Assembly (NCBI GenBank): GCA_903772945.1
Contig: CAICTM010000842.1
Span: 1-45,709, forward strand
DNA length: 45,709 nucleotides
Direction of reading: 5' to 3'
Source: Seminavis robusta
Taxonomy: Eukaryota > Bacillariophyta > Bacillariophyceae > Naviculales > Naviculaceae
Shown here: piece after piece, positions 18,690-29,645 of the stretch
Position numbering within the stretch: the stretch's first letter is position 1
How the letters are laid out: each line of letters opens with the position of its first letter
Notes under the pieces: model-generated
The model's input: only the letters and a program-made list of their open reading frames with translations
The model's database searches: none
What the model was told of the DNA's origin: nothing
Program-made: the position numbers and the translations under genes

Positions 18690-21600
18690 CTAGCACGAAG
18701 CCATTATCTTTGCCTTCTCTTCAGCCGCCGTGGCTTCATATGTAGCTTTTTCTTCTGGGTCGATGCTCTTCCATCTCTCGGCTAGTCTCTTGGTGGTTTC
18801 CCCAAGAGGTAACTTCTCACCGTTCTCGTCCACGATGCCTCCGCGATTCTCTCGGCAGAATATCATGTAAGCCGACACACGTTTTGAAGTCTTCTTCGTG
18901 GATGGTCGCTGAACCTTGAGCACGCGACTTCGACGACCATTGGCGGATCCCTTTACTTTGGACCTCGACGACGTGCCATTCGCAGGTGCAGAACTACTAC
19001 CGCTTTGGCGTTGGCTCTTCTCTGCTTCATAGCGTGACTTGTCTGCTTCGGCAAGTTTAATATACTCAGCGCGATCTGTGGTTTCGGCCCACTGACGAGC
19101 AAGCTCTTTGGAGATATCGCCCAGTTTGTGCAACCGCTGCGAAACTTCTTGTCGTTTTGCTTCGCAAAAATACAGATAGGCAGTTTTGGCTCGTTTGGGT
19201 GGAGATGGGCCTCCATCATTGGATTTCACGGCTTTCTTCTTTCCTTTTGTTCCTTGGATCTTGCGGCATTCCTCTTCCCAGGCAGCCTTTTCCGTTTGGT
19301 AAGCCTCTTTCCCGGCAGCAGCAAGGTCCCCAAAGGGCTTACGGTCGGCTTCTGATGTCTCAGCCCACAAGGCTGCCAACGCTTTCGATACTTCACCCAA
19401 AGACTTTCCAGATTTTGAAACCTCGGGACGTTTTGCTGAGCAAAAGTGCATGTACGCACTCAAGGCCCGTTTGGGGGCTGGTGGCAAGTCCGGGGATGAT
19501 TGGTGTCGCCCCGATTTCTTCTTGGTGGAGGGGGCACCAGCTTTGCTTTGGATCAGGTCCCAAGCTAACTCCAGCGGCGTGTTGTCGGGTTCGTCGACGT
19601 ATTCAGAAGGAAGCTTAGCGTTGACTTTTCGCCAATTTAGGTATGCTCCAAAGCGTCCACTCTTTACTGTGACCTGTGCACCATCCTTCTCGCCCAACTC
19701 TGCCAAGACACCTCTACCTGGACCTGTTGAAAAGCAAGAACAGAAACTAGTCAGCCACAAAACCTCTCAACAACACAAACTGCAGGCAGCTCCAGTATCT
19801 TACCAGACTTCTTATTGATGATGCCATCTTTGACCAAAGTCACGGCGGACTCCCCATCGATCGTCAAGACATCACCATCCCGCGCGTGCAGGCTCACATA
19901 CGAATTGTTGTACTTGAGGTATGGGCCATAAGGGCCAATAGCAGCAGTGATTGGCTTGTCTTCCAATGTGGTGACTGTTCTGGGTAACCCGCAGTAACCG
20001 ATAGCCACCTCCAAGGTGATGCCTAGCATATCCGTAAGATCCTCTGGTGCATCACTTGGTGCTCCCTCAGTGGGCATATCATCACTACCATCTTCAATGG
20101 TACCAGAACCAGGCACTTGAAGATTCCGCATGGAACTCAATTTTTTGGGAAGTGAATGAGTGGTGGTGCCTTCTTCATCGCTTTCCCCCCATTGCAAGTA
20201 GGCTCCAAAGCGACCAACCCTCAATCGAATGTTTCTGCCATCTTCCGGGTGCTGCCCCAATATGGTACCATTTCCATGCTTCACCCGGACTAAGGCCGCA
20301 AGCGTATCTGGCGTGATGGAGGAAAGGTCTGTTGCCAACCCTGGAGGCAGTGGAGCTTTTAGCGGCCCCGTGCTGCTACCTGGGTCTTTTTGTTGAATGT
20401 ATGGACCCCATGGACCAATGTAGATGCCCAAATCTGGCTCCTCACTATTCTCCGAAGTATCCAACGCTGGTAAGCGAGCCCGCCGTGCATCCTCCGCCTC
20501 GACATTGTCGTCAATGAGTTTAATTTGTGCCGCCAAACCACCTTCGCCAGCATAAAACTCGTTCAGATAAGCCACCCGTTGCTGCGCCACATCGACTTCC
20601 TCCTCTTGATCATCATCGCCGTCGTCGCTATCCTCACTATCATCATCATGACCATGTGCTATTCGATCCAAGTTTTCTTCCATTCGAGCTGTAAAGGACG
20701 GATCCACGTAGGTGGGACAATGTTCTTCCAACAGCGACGTGACAACGAATGCGGACAAGGACGGCGCCAATGGACCCCTGGCTCCAAACATATCCCCACC
20801 TCCAGCGGCACGCTGTGCGGTCATGGCCGCCCCCGTGGCGGCTCGCTTGGAGGACGACGGCGTCGCTTCGACGGAAGCCGGTGATCCAACATACGCCCGA
20901 TCGCGCAAAATCTGCACCACCCCCGCGTACGTACTGGGACGACCCACTCCCAGTGCTTCCAATTCCTTGACCAAACTGGCTTCGGTGTATCGTGGCGGCG
21001 GTTGAGTGGTATGACCGCTCGGGTCCAACCCATGGCACGCCAACACTTGTCCTTCCTCGAGTGCTGGCAATTCCTTATTATTATTATTGTCACCACCACG
21101 ATTCCACGACAATGTAAAACCGGGTTCCAGAACGACACTGCCCGTGGTTCGAAATTCGACCGTGGTTTCACCCGACGATGTCCCCTCCAACACGATTGTG
21201 GTCTGATTGGTTTTCTGGGGTGGCATTCGCGATGCCAATGTCCGTCGAAAGATGAGTTGATAGAGTTTGACGGCCTTGTCCGAAAGTGCCGTCACGTCGG
21301 TTGGACTGGCAAATGTCCCATCGGGTTGAATGGCGGGACGAATGGCTTCGTGGGCTTCTTGTGCGACCTTGTCGGATGCACTCTTCTGTTTGGCTTTTTT
21401 CTTTTTATTGGATTTCTTTTGTTGTTCTCGTGCCGCCGCCACATTGTGGGGTCCATATAATTCCGTCACGGCAGCCACAGTGGCAGCACTGGCATCTTGA
21501 CTGAGATGTGTGGCGTCCGTTCTCATGTAAGAGATCCATCCTGCCTCGTATAGTTTTTGTGCCGTACTCATGGTTTCGGCGACACTCATTCCGAGTCGTT

Positions 21601-22993
21601 GATTGGATTCTTGCTGCAGCGTGGATGTTTTGAAGGGATCGGGTGGATAGTGAAATCGTTCCTTGGCGGAAACACTCTGGACGTGCCACTCTGTATTGGT
21701 AGGATCCTCCAGTAACTGTGTGGCCAACTCGCGGGCATCTGATTGTGTCAAGAGACGCTTGTTGGGTTTGGGTTGTGGGGGTGGCAGCTTTCCTTGGCTG
21801 GTAGTAGTACTAGCATTGGCCTGTACCAAATCTGCCTTGCCCGCCACCAAACTGGTCCCATTGACCGAAACAAGCGTGGCTGCAAAGAGATCATTATTGT
21901 CCAAGTCCAAGTCCAATACCAATTCTTGCGCGGTAAAATTGCCTTGGACATTCCAATACTCCAACGGTGTAAATTGCAATCGTTCTCGTTCCCGTTGGAC
22001 GACCAGTGCCATGCCAACACTTTGCACCCGTCCCGCCGAAAGTCCCGGGGCAATCTTTTTCCACAAAATGGGCGATACGGTAAATCCGGCCAATCGATCG
22101 AGGATGCGCCGGGTTTCTTGTGCTGCTACCAATCGATGATTGAGTTGTGTGGGATCGCTCTCCACGGCCCCCACAATGGCGCGGGGGGTAATTTCCGAAA
22201 AGGACAATCGACTCTTGTTTTCGTGTTGTAAGGAGAGGACTTGTTGCAAATGCCAAGCAATGGCTTCTCCTTCGCGATCGGGATCCGTGGCCAAGTAGAC
22301 GTGTTGGGCGTGCTGCGTCAAGTCTTGGAGTTCTTGAACGAGTGATTCCTTGCCGGGCAATAAGACATACGTGGGTTGATAGTCGTGTTCCAAATCAACT
22401 CCCACAATGGAATAGGGAAAGGACGCGTCCTTTTTTGAAGTAGCACTAGTGCTAGTAGTAGTACCAGTCGACAAGTACTTGGCCTCTCGAATTTGCTGCT
22501 GATTCTTGGGTAGATTGCGAATGTGTCCATAACACGACGTGACGACAAAATCGTAGTCCAAATTTTGTTCTTCCACGTGCTTTTGTAGAATCTTTTCAAT
22601 CGTCCTGCATTTGCTGGGAGACTCTACAATCATCAAACGATACGGACGGCCACTTTTAGCAGTAGTAGTAGACTTGGACTTGGCGAACAATGGAAATGCG
22701 AATGGTCGATTGGTGGATGGTCGGAGTAGTTCTGTGGATCTTGTACTTATTGGCCGAGCACTTGTTATCAATGGTTTTTGCCTCGTGGACGTGACAAAGG
22801 CAGTCCACGGCCTTTTGTGGGCAGCGACAACGACACTTCGACTCAGCAGCAATGCCCAACAGCTCGACATGATCACTACAATAACTGCAATCGTTGACCT
22901 CTTTCTCCTTGGTTTCTTCCCGATCCTTTGGCCAGCAGACGTTTGGCACTGAAAAGATTTCTTCTTTTTGGTTGTTGTTGGCGAGGGAAACAT
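18690..22993 (-). CDS. Bacterial-type DNA topoisomerase I with three C-terminal HMG boxes, probably organelle-targeted
   Basis: Exon 1 (22993-19804) and exon 2 (19723-18690) join to 1407 residues. I take the ATG at 22993, because the frame upstream to 23020 has only a TTG. The N terminus has a basic stretch, a hydrophobic helix (STIAVIVVIMSSCWALLLSR) and then Ser/Thr/Arg-rich sequence, which suggests a signal-plus-transit plastid presequence. Type IA hallmarks follow: LMIVESPSKCRTIEKIL and DPDREGEAIAWHL of the Toprim domain, LSAGRVQSV, and the active-site Tyr489 in GWISYMRTD. TopA C-terminal repeats (GPYGPYLKY, GRFGAYLQW, GRFGAYLNW) follow. Three HMG boxes end the protein, at about 1148-1216, 1238-1301 and 1340-1407 (PKRALSAYMHFCSAKRPEV and relatives). 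The enzyme relaxes negatively supercoiled DNA by single-strand passage. The boxes probably add DNA bending or compaction. Confidence 0.9.
19724..19803 (-). other. Spliceosomal intron in the topoisomerase gene
   Basis: The 80-base intron has donor TCTG|GTAAG at 19803 and acceptor TTTTCAACAG at 19724. The split codon (G|GT) gives Gly and joins INKKSG to PGRGVLAEL, restoring a TopA C-terminal repeat across the junction. Confidence 0.9.
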
Positions 22994-24251
22994 GGCCAAA
23001 AAACTGAACCTTTCGATCAATCACACAAATCAATCACACAAATCCAGCAACCAATATGTATTGTGTAGGTGGTAACTCCCCTCGATCAAACTGCCTGCCG
23101 AGGGACTCCTCTTTCCTTCTTCTCTTCAAGTGCTGCTGAAATCAAAATCAGGCCTCTAGCTAGCTAGAATTAGCCGTTGTGATGTTGTGATGTTGTGATG
23201 GCTTGTTTGGTTGGTTGGATCTTTGGTGAATGGACTCTTTTCGTTGTCTGCCCTTTATCCGTACCGGTACACTGTACGTAACACACGGAAGCATCAATTC
23301 TACGGATTCGGATTGAACTGTCCTTTTCCACTGCTCGGAAGCTGATTTCCGACCCTCGGAAGGGAATTTCCATTGAGCTTTACTTAAGAGACATTCTCCT
23401 TTTAAGGACAGAGGTAGGCGTTGAAAGGTTTGAACGTTTCGTAGTCGAGTTCGGATTCCGCCCTCACGTAGAAACCTACACAGCCTATGTACCGGGAAGG
23501 AAAATCTCCTTCAGATGATGGGAAATCCGCTTCAGAAATTGGGAAAGGACAGTTCTTCCCGAATCCGTAGTAAAGATAACTCGAGCCCTAAGCTAACCGG
23601 CAGTCCCGCAACTTGTGCTGGATCATGATGTTACGAGCTGTAACCGGTGAAGACTCATCTTGAATCTTGAAGCATCCGAGACGCCTTTGACTCCGCACAT
23701 AAGTGAGGCATTTCTTCTACTTTAAAAAAGCATTAATAAACACGTTTTAAAATATCACACTAACTAAAATGATTTACGTGAATACATGTAGAAGCAATGC
23801 TGCTTATTAATACAGTAGGGACTCTTGGAGGTTGGAGGGAAGCAAGAAGATGCTGCCACCCGTATTGTTCTTGAGTGTGGATTTAACATCAAGTGCATTG
23901 GGACATTGGGACCGGTAACCAAATCATCAATCGGAGCACAGCCCTTTTAATTACATTTTACTGCCCAGTTTCTGTACTTTGCCGGCCACCCTGAAGGAAC
24001 TACGGTTTTGCACGAGATGCCCCAGTGAAAAAGAGCAAAAGAAGTGCAATGGTTTCCTGTCTTCTTGCCATTCTCGGAGACGGCACCCCAACAAAATAAT
24101 AACAAAGCCTCCATGCAACGATCGACGACGACGACGTTGTGTTTGTGGACCACTATTGCAGAAGCCCCGATCGATACAGCAACAGGATCACCAACCAGTT
24201 CCCGACAACCGCCCCAAGTTCATCCTCCCGTACCGTAGTAACGAAAACAAA
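22994..24251. other. Divergent intergenic region
   Basis: It separates the topoisomerase gene and the giant secreted-protein gene, which diverge. No gene is supported. Small features include GTGATGTT repeats (23177-23200), CTAGCTAG near 23155 and an ACCGGTAC palindrome near 23262. The frame of the giant gene is open leftward to 23979, but that reading is Arg/Pro-rich and not conserved-looking, so I treat it as 5' UTR. Confidence 0.5.
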
Positions 24252-27200
24252 ATGAAGGGTGTTCCGTTCGAAAGCCATCTCAAAAGCAACAACTTTGCTC
24301 GGCTGTGCGAAAACTACCTGTGGCTGCTTCTCCTGTCATCAATCCTACTCCCAGAAACCCCAGTTGTTGCACAATCCACAAGTCTCATTGATGTAGACCA
24401 ATATCAGTGCCCAAAAGGCAGAGCCACACTCGAACGGACCTTGGTCCTGTACACTTTGGACGATTTGGACGAGGCCTCCTCAAAGCTCGAACACATTGAG
24501 GAGACATTTGAAGAAGTCTACAACCAACAAAGCTTTGACTCCTGTGATATTCCTCATTTCCGAAACATCAAGTCTATTCAGATGGTAGGCATCGGAGATG
24601 GTGACCTGGGGGCCATTCTCACCCTCCGAGTGACGGCCGAATGCTACAACTGTACCAGAGCTCTCCCCCTCTTTCCCGACTATGTCAGCAATACCACATT
24701 CACAGTAGCTGGAATTGGAGAATTGAATGGCGGGCCAACTTTGGAAACAATACCACCAGCAGCAGTGCCTCAAGGAACAGGTGCACCAGAGGTATCAAAT
24801 ACCACAGCTTCAGCAACACAAGGAAGTCAAACTCCAGCAACCAATGCAGCAGCAGCCAAGCAGCTCACCGGGGATTGGTCCCACCATTCTTCTATAGATT
24901 GCTTGTGCCCAGCTGGGGCTAGCACAGATTTGAATCTTCTTTCCTCAGACATGTTCCTTCCAGAGTTGAATGCGGCTACCCTGATCACCACTACAAGGTT
25001 GGTGGAACTGAGGACTGTGTCTTGTTCAGAAGGCATCCAGAGCTTCACCTCCTTGGCTTATGTCAACCTCAATCTGATCAGGGATACCAGGCCATCAGAG
25101 GAGGAGATTGCAGCATTGGAAGCGTCCTTTGTAGAAACCTACAATCGTCTCAGCTTTTTGACTTGTGATCCTTACTTCCGAACCATCACCAGTGTCAAGC
25201 TAGAGCTGGAATTCGAACACATTGATTTGAAGAGGCGATCTTTGTTTGACCTGGTGTCTGCTCCATCTGGCAATGAAACCTCCCCTGGCACAAATGGAAC
25301 AGTGGCCCAAGATGCAACCAATACAACGAACGGTACAAGTTTCTTGCCACCATCATTGTTCCCATCTCAGACTCCTTCGTCACTACCATCATTGGAACCA
25401 ACATTCAGCCCCACCATTCGCCGCTTTGAGACTGCCAGGGCAATCTTCAATATCGAGGGGGAGTGCCGAGATTGCCCAGTTAGTGACACTGGGAGTTACA
25501 CCCTCTTTGATGATGTGAGCATCCGGAGAAAGTTGCTGTCTCCCAGACAACGTAGTTCTGCCGAGCAAAGCAAGAGCCATTCGTTGGGATTACAGAACAG
25601 CCTACCTGTTCGGGCCCTCCAACAAGATGAGGTTTGTCTGTGTCCTCTGGAATATGAGGATAAAAGCACAGATGCACCCACTCTGAGCCAAGATGACTTC
25701 ATTGACACCTACAACTCAGGACTGGAAGCTCTACAGGAAGACGGCACTGTGGAGTCTACTCTCTCTGCCGAAGAGGTACAAGAAGCGCAAATCGTGCCCT
25801 GTGGGATTGTGGTCAGAGATTTCAAATCTGTTGTCTTCACTGATCTTCGAGTAAACATCACCTCTTTCACCAGAGAAGAGGCTGCCCGATTGGAGCGCAG
25901 TTTCCAAGAGTCCTACAATCGTTTGGCTTACATGACCTGCGATGGCCACTTTCGGACTGTAGCCAAAGTGGAGCTCCGTATTGCCTCAACAGATGTTTTG
26001 GATTCAATAGCTGGTAGTCCAGGAGGAAGGAGATTGGAAGACGTTCTGCTTGAGCGTGATCTAGCTGAAAGTGCAAACAACAGCACAAACAGTACAAGTT
26101 TCAACAGTACAACCAATGCTACTTCTCAACCACAAGAGGAGGAGCGTCGAAGCGAAATTGTACCGACTTTGTTTGCAGTTACTGGAAATTGTCGGGGCTG
26201 CCCTGTGACCGAAACTGGCACATTCAACTTGTTTGATGATGGTTTCAGACGAAGACGGGTGTTAAAGACAAACAATCCTCAAAAAGACTCTTTGGGATCT
26301 ACCATGGACTGGAAGCAACAACAACAGGAGGCCAACACTTGCGTGTGTCCAGTAGGAGAGGATCCTGTCATCGGCGAGGGTCCTAGCCCTCAGGAGTTTG
26401 AAGTGCAATTCAGAGATCAGATTGCTGATTTGGAGCAAACTGGAGATGTTGAGTCTATCGAGACAGTGCCAGAAAGTGTAGTGGAAGGCCAGCCGGTGAT
26501 TTGTGATGGTGAGGTTCGACCCTTCAAATCTTTCGTATATGCCGATTTAGGAGTCGATCCCTCCTTGCTGCCAGAGAAGACTAAGAACACCTTGGAAAGA
26601 GTTTTCTTGGAAACCTACAATACTTTGTCATTTGAGGCCTGTGATGAGTTTTTTCGAGTGGTTTCAGATGTTGGTTTGGTTGTGACCAGAGAACTATCAG
26701 GGCGCAGGTTGCAAGGTGCCACTAACAGCAACAGCACAATGTTGGGAAATTCTACAAATTCCACAGAATCAACTGCTCCAACTCAAAGACGAGATAGAGT
26801 ACTGTTTGAAGTTACGGGAAGATGCAGGAATTGCCCAATCAGTGACACCGGAGGATTCAATTTGTTTGATGATGCTTTCCGACGAAACCTGATGGGGTAC
26901 AACAGAGATGAGTTATTGTCTCCACACGCCTTGAACAAGAGAACACCATCGGCCTTTCTATCCAGCCGCAGGCTACAACAAGCTTTGGATGTATGTTTGT
27001 GTCCCATTGGCTCATCTCCAGATGAAGAGAAGAACACTACCACATTAGACTTCCTGATGGAGTTCAACACCAACATCATCCAAGCCCAGGAAGAAGAGGC
27101 CAAGAAGGAAGCAGAACAGGCAGCACAAGACGCAGCCCAAGGTGGCAATGGCCTAGGAAACCTCCAAGGAGATGGGACTTCATTTCCGGGATCTGGTGGC

Positions 27201-29645
27201 ACTACTTGGGGTGGCCCAGGAAACTACACTGGCAACAATCCAGTATCCGGGAATGGAACAACAACCCCTGTCTTTCCAACGAACACAAATCCAGTAGCAG
27301 GCAATGGGACTGCTCCAACAACAGGCACTAGCCCTGAATCAGTCCCTAGCAATGTAACAATTCCTGTTTTGACCATAACTGTGGTCATAACTGAAGAGGT
27401 CACAGAGGATCCTAGGAATGGGACTGTGGCACCTAGTGCATCTCCAAGAGCAGAAACCAATGCCCCCACAGGAGTTCTCAGAGAGGCATCTTTGGCCCCA
27501 TTCACTCTGTCTCCGAACAACACTGAAGCTCCTGTGGGTCAGTCTCAGCCACTGAGCTATGTCTCCTATGGGAATACCAGTGTTTCTATAGTGATTCCAA
27601 TGGCTACACCAAATCCATCTACAGGAAGCCCAATCACAGCTCCTACAACATCCCCAACAATGAGTCCTTCACCGCCTCCAACATTGCTTCCAACTGCCCA
27701 ACCAACAAGTGGCCCCTCGACAACTCCAAGCATGTCAACCCCAGAACCGTCCACAAAAGGTCCGACCTCAAATCCTACTCTTATTCCGACAAGCGAACCT
27801 TCAACTTCACCTTCGGCAGCTCCCAGCAGCCAGCCATCATCAACACCATCTGCTTTTCCCACCCCAGACCCAGCTCCTTTTCCAACATCAATGCCAACAC
27901 CAGTCCCTTCCATAGTGCCTACCAAGACTCCTTCATCAGGACCCAGTCAAAGCCCAACAGTATTGCCCAGCCAAGCCCCATCAGCAACACCTAGTCATGC
28001 TCCAACTTTGAAGCCCACACAAGAACCCACATTCAAACCATCAGTAGCACCTTCAGCTTTCCCGAGTACATGGCCCTCAACGACTCCAAGCACAATGCCA
28101 TCATCAGTGCCATCAGAAGCCCCGTCAGTCTTTCCATCCCGATTTCCATCAATTCCTCCCACTCCATCACCAGCTGGACCAGCCTGCAACACCGCTTTGA
28201 TGAATGCCACCTCGATTGTTGCAGTCACATTTTCTGGCGGATCTTCATCCCTTACAAACCAATATTTACGGGACGCCATGTGGAACGCTAGCCAGTCCAT
28301 GCAAGACGTGCTGTCGGGCTGTGTTCCGCAAGTTCGTAGTGTGTCAATACTGGACAGGATTGCTCAGCGTCGTCATCTTCAAACTGCAGGTAGTGGTGAA
28401 CTTGTTCAATTTGAAATTTCTGGAAGTGTAGAAGCTGAAGATGACTTTTCCGATGACCAGTTTCTCCAGCCTCTTGTGAATGAGCTTAACAAGATCACTG
28501 TTGAGGAAGGAGTGACAGCCTCAGACATTCAAGGTCCAACACCCACTCCATCCACATCCCCTAGTACCAGCCAATCACCAAGCCAGACACCCACTGAAAC
28601 CCCATTAAAAAGCCCCCAGCCAAGTATTCTACCAAGCTCCAAACCAAGTGCAAGTCCTCCCAGCAGTAGCCAGCACCCAAGTCCAAATCCAAGTTTCAGC
28701 CCCAGCAACCAGCCAAGCAGCAAGCTAAGTCAAGCTCCGAGTTTTGTACCCAGTGATCCCCCCTCAGCAAGCCTAAGACCTAGTGGACTACCCAGCTTTG
28801 GGCCAACCACAAGCCAGGTACCCAGCAGTGCCCCTAGCAGAATCCCAAGCAATTCTCCTAGTTCCACACCAAGTTATTCACCGACAGCCAGTCCAAAACC
28901 AAGTGGTCTCCCCACCTTTGCACCAACCACAAGCCAGCTACCGAGCTCAGTCCCCAGTGCTCCACCAAGCAGTTCTCCAAGTCAAATTCCAAGTGATTCT
29001 CCTTCAGCAAGTGCAAAACCCAGCCGTTTTCCCAGCATCGGCCCCACTACCAGTAAATTGCCAAGCACTGCTCCAAGTGTCAACCCAAGCAGTTCCCCAA
29101 GTTCAATCCCGAGCGAATCTCCAACTGTGAGTCAAAACCCGAGTGGTCTGCCTAGCTTCAGGCCCAGCACTAGCCAAGCACCAAGCAGAGATCCAAGCTC
29201 TGGCCCCAGCAGGTCACCCAGCAAGTCACCAAGTACCTCTCCAAGCAGGTATCCTAGTGGATCCCCAAGTTCCAGTCCAAGCAGCAGACCAAGTCAAAGT
29301 CCCAGTGGCACCCCAAGTTCCGTCCCCAGTGAATCTCCAACAGCAAGTCCAAAACCAAGTGGTCTCCCCACCTTTGCACCAACCACAAGCCAGCTACCAA
29401 GCACAGGTCCCAGTGCTCCACCAAGCATCTCTCCGCTCTCCCAAGTCAAATTCCAAGTGATTCCCCTTCAGCAAGTGCAAAACCCAGCAGCCTGCCCAGC
29501 ATCAGCCCCACTCCAGCAAAATGCCAAGCCTGCTCCACCAATAAGTGCAACACAAGTTATCTCAAGCAGTTCCCACAGTTCAATCCCGAGCCAACCTCCA
29601 ACTGCGAGTCAAGAACCGAGTGGTCTGCCTAGCACCAGCCCATAG
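24252..29645 (+). CDS. Giant secreted protein: four Cys modules and PS-rich repeats (frame breaks at 3' end)
   Basis: From the ATG at 24252 the frame encodes 1797 residues before a stop inside a repeat. Residues 1-41 are a signal peptide with a Leu-rich core (LWLLLLSSILL) ending at PVVAQ. Four related modules follow, with YNxxSFxxCDxxFR near residues 85, 297, 555 and 789. The last three also carry C+xCPxx[DE]TGxxxLFDD near 404, 647 and 858; ECYNCTRALPLFPDY near 130 is the diverged equivalent in module 1. CLCP-like pairs mark module borders. Asn-X-Ser/Thr sites abound. PS-rich sequence fills about 1117-1310, a folded domain with MNATSIVAVTFSGG lies at about 1313-1430, and PS repeats resume. 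It resembles diatom cell-wall or adhesive proteins in style. Frame is lost at about 29433, so the true C terminus probably lies much further on, at 37809. Confidence 0.7.
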   Translation: MKGVPFESHLKSNNFARLCENYLWLLLLSSILLPETPVVAQSTSLIDVDQYQCPKGRATLERTLVLYTLDDLDEASSKLEHIEETFEEVYNQQSFDSCDIPHFRNIKSIQMVGIGDGDLGAILTLRVTAECYNCTRALPLFPDYVSNTTFTVAGIGELNGGPTLETIPPAAVPQGTGAPEVSNTTASATQGSQTPATNAAAAKQLTGDWSHHSSIDCLCPAGASTDLNLLSSDMFLPELNAATLITTTRLVELRTVSCSEGIQSFTSLAYVNLNLIRDTRPSEEEIAALEASFVETYNRLSFLTCDPYFRTITSVKLELEFEHIDLKRRSLFDLVSAPSGNETSPGTNGTVAQDATNTTNGTSFLPPSLFPSQTPSSLPSLEPTFSPTIRRFETARAIFNIEGECRDCPVSDTGSYTLFDDVSIRRKLLSPRQRSSAEQSKSHSLGLQNSLPVRALQQDEVCLCPLEYEDKSTDAPTLSQDDFIDTYNSGLEALQEDGTVESTLSAEEVQEAQIVPCGIVVRDFKSVVFTDLRVNITSFTREEAARLERSFQESYNRLAYMTCDGHFRTVAKVELRIASTDVLDSIAGSPGGRRLEDVLLERDLAESANNSTNSTSFNSTTNATSQPQEEERRSEIVPTLFAVTGNCRGCPVTETGTFNLFDDGFRRRRVLKTNNPQKDSLGSTMDWKQQQQEANTCVCPVGEDPVIGEGPSPQEFEVQFRDQIADLEQTGDVESIETVPESVVEGQPVICDGEVRPFKSFVYADLGVDPSLLPEKTKNTLERVFLETYNTLSFEACDEFFRVVSDVGLVVTRELSGRRLQGATNSNSTMLGNSTNSTESTAPTQRRDRVLFEVTGRCRNCPISDTGGFNLFDDAFRRNLMGYNRDELLSPHALNKRTPSAFLSSRRLQQALDVCLCPIGSSPDEEKNTTTLDFLMEFNTNIIQAQEEEAKKEAEQAAQDAAQGGNGLGNLQGDGTSFPGSGGTTWGGPGNYTGNNPVSGNGTTTPVFPTNTNPVAGNGTAPTTGTSPESVPSNVTIPVLTITVVITEEVTEDPRNGTVAPSASPRAETNAPTGVLREASLAPFTLSPNNTEAPVGQSQPLSYVSYGNTSVSIVIPMATPNPSTGSPITAPTTSPTMSPSPPPTLLPTAQPTSGPSTTPSMSTPEPSTKGPTSNPTLIPTSEPSTSPSAAPSSQPSSTPSAFPTPDPAPFPTSMPTPVPSIVPTKTPSSGPSQSPTVLPSQAPSATPSHAPTLKPTQEPTFKPSVAPSAFPSTWPSTTPSTMPSSVPSEAPSVFPSRFPSIPPTPSPAGPACNTALMNATSIVAVTFSGGSSSLTNQYLRDAMWNASQSMQDVLSGCVPQVRSVSILDRIAQRRHLQTAGSGELVQFEISGSVEAEDDFSDDQFLQPLVNELNKITVEEGVTASDIQGPTPTPSTSPSTSQSPSQTPTETPLKSPQPSILPSSKPSASPPSSSQHPSPNPSFSPSNQPSSKLSQAPSFVPSDPPSASLRPSGLPSFGPTTSQVPSSAPSRIPSNSPSSTPSYSPTASPKPSGLPTFAPTTSQLPSSVPSAPPSSSPSQIPSDSPSASAKPSRFPSIGPTTSKLPSTAPSVNPSSSPSSIPSESPTVSQNPSGLPSFRPSTSQAPSRDPSSGPSRSPSKSPSTSPSRYPSGSPSSSPSSRPSQSPSGTPSSVPSESPTASPKPSGLPTFAPTTSQLPSTGPSAPPSISPLSQVKFQVIPLQQVQNPAACPASAPLQQNAKPAPPISATQVISSSSHSSIPSQPPTASQEPSGLPSTSP

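Noticed and set aside
22994..23020. Earlier start for the topoisomerase at 23020
   Set aside because: The codon there is TTG. The first ATG in frame is at 22993.
23979..24251. Upstream extension of the giant secreted protein
   Set aside because: It would place a Cys/Arg/Pro-rich stretch in front of a good signal peptide. The ATG at 24252 puts the signal peptide at the N terminus.
27224..27925. Minus-strand open frames rich in Gly and Val
   Set aside because: They are the antisense of PS-rich coding sequence in the giant secreted-protein gene.
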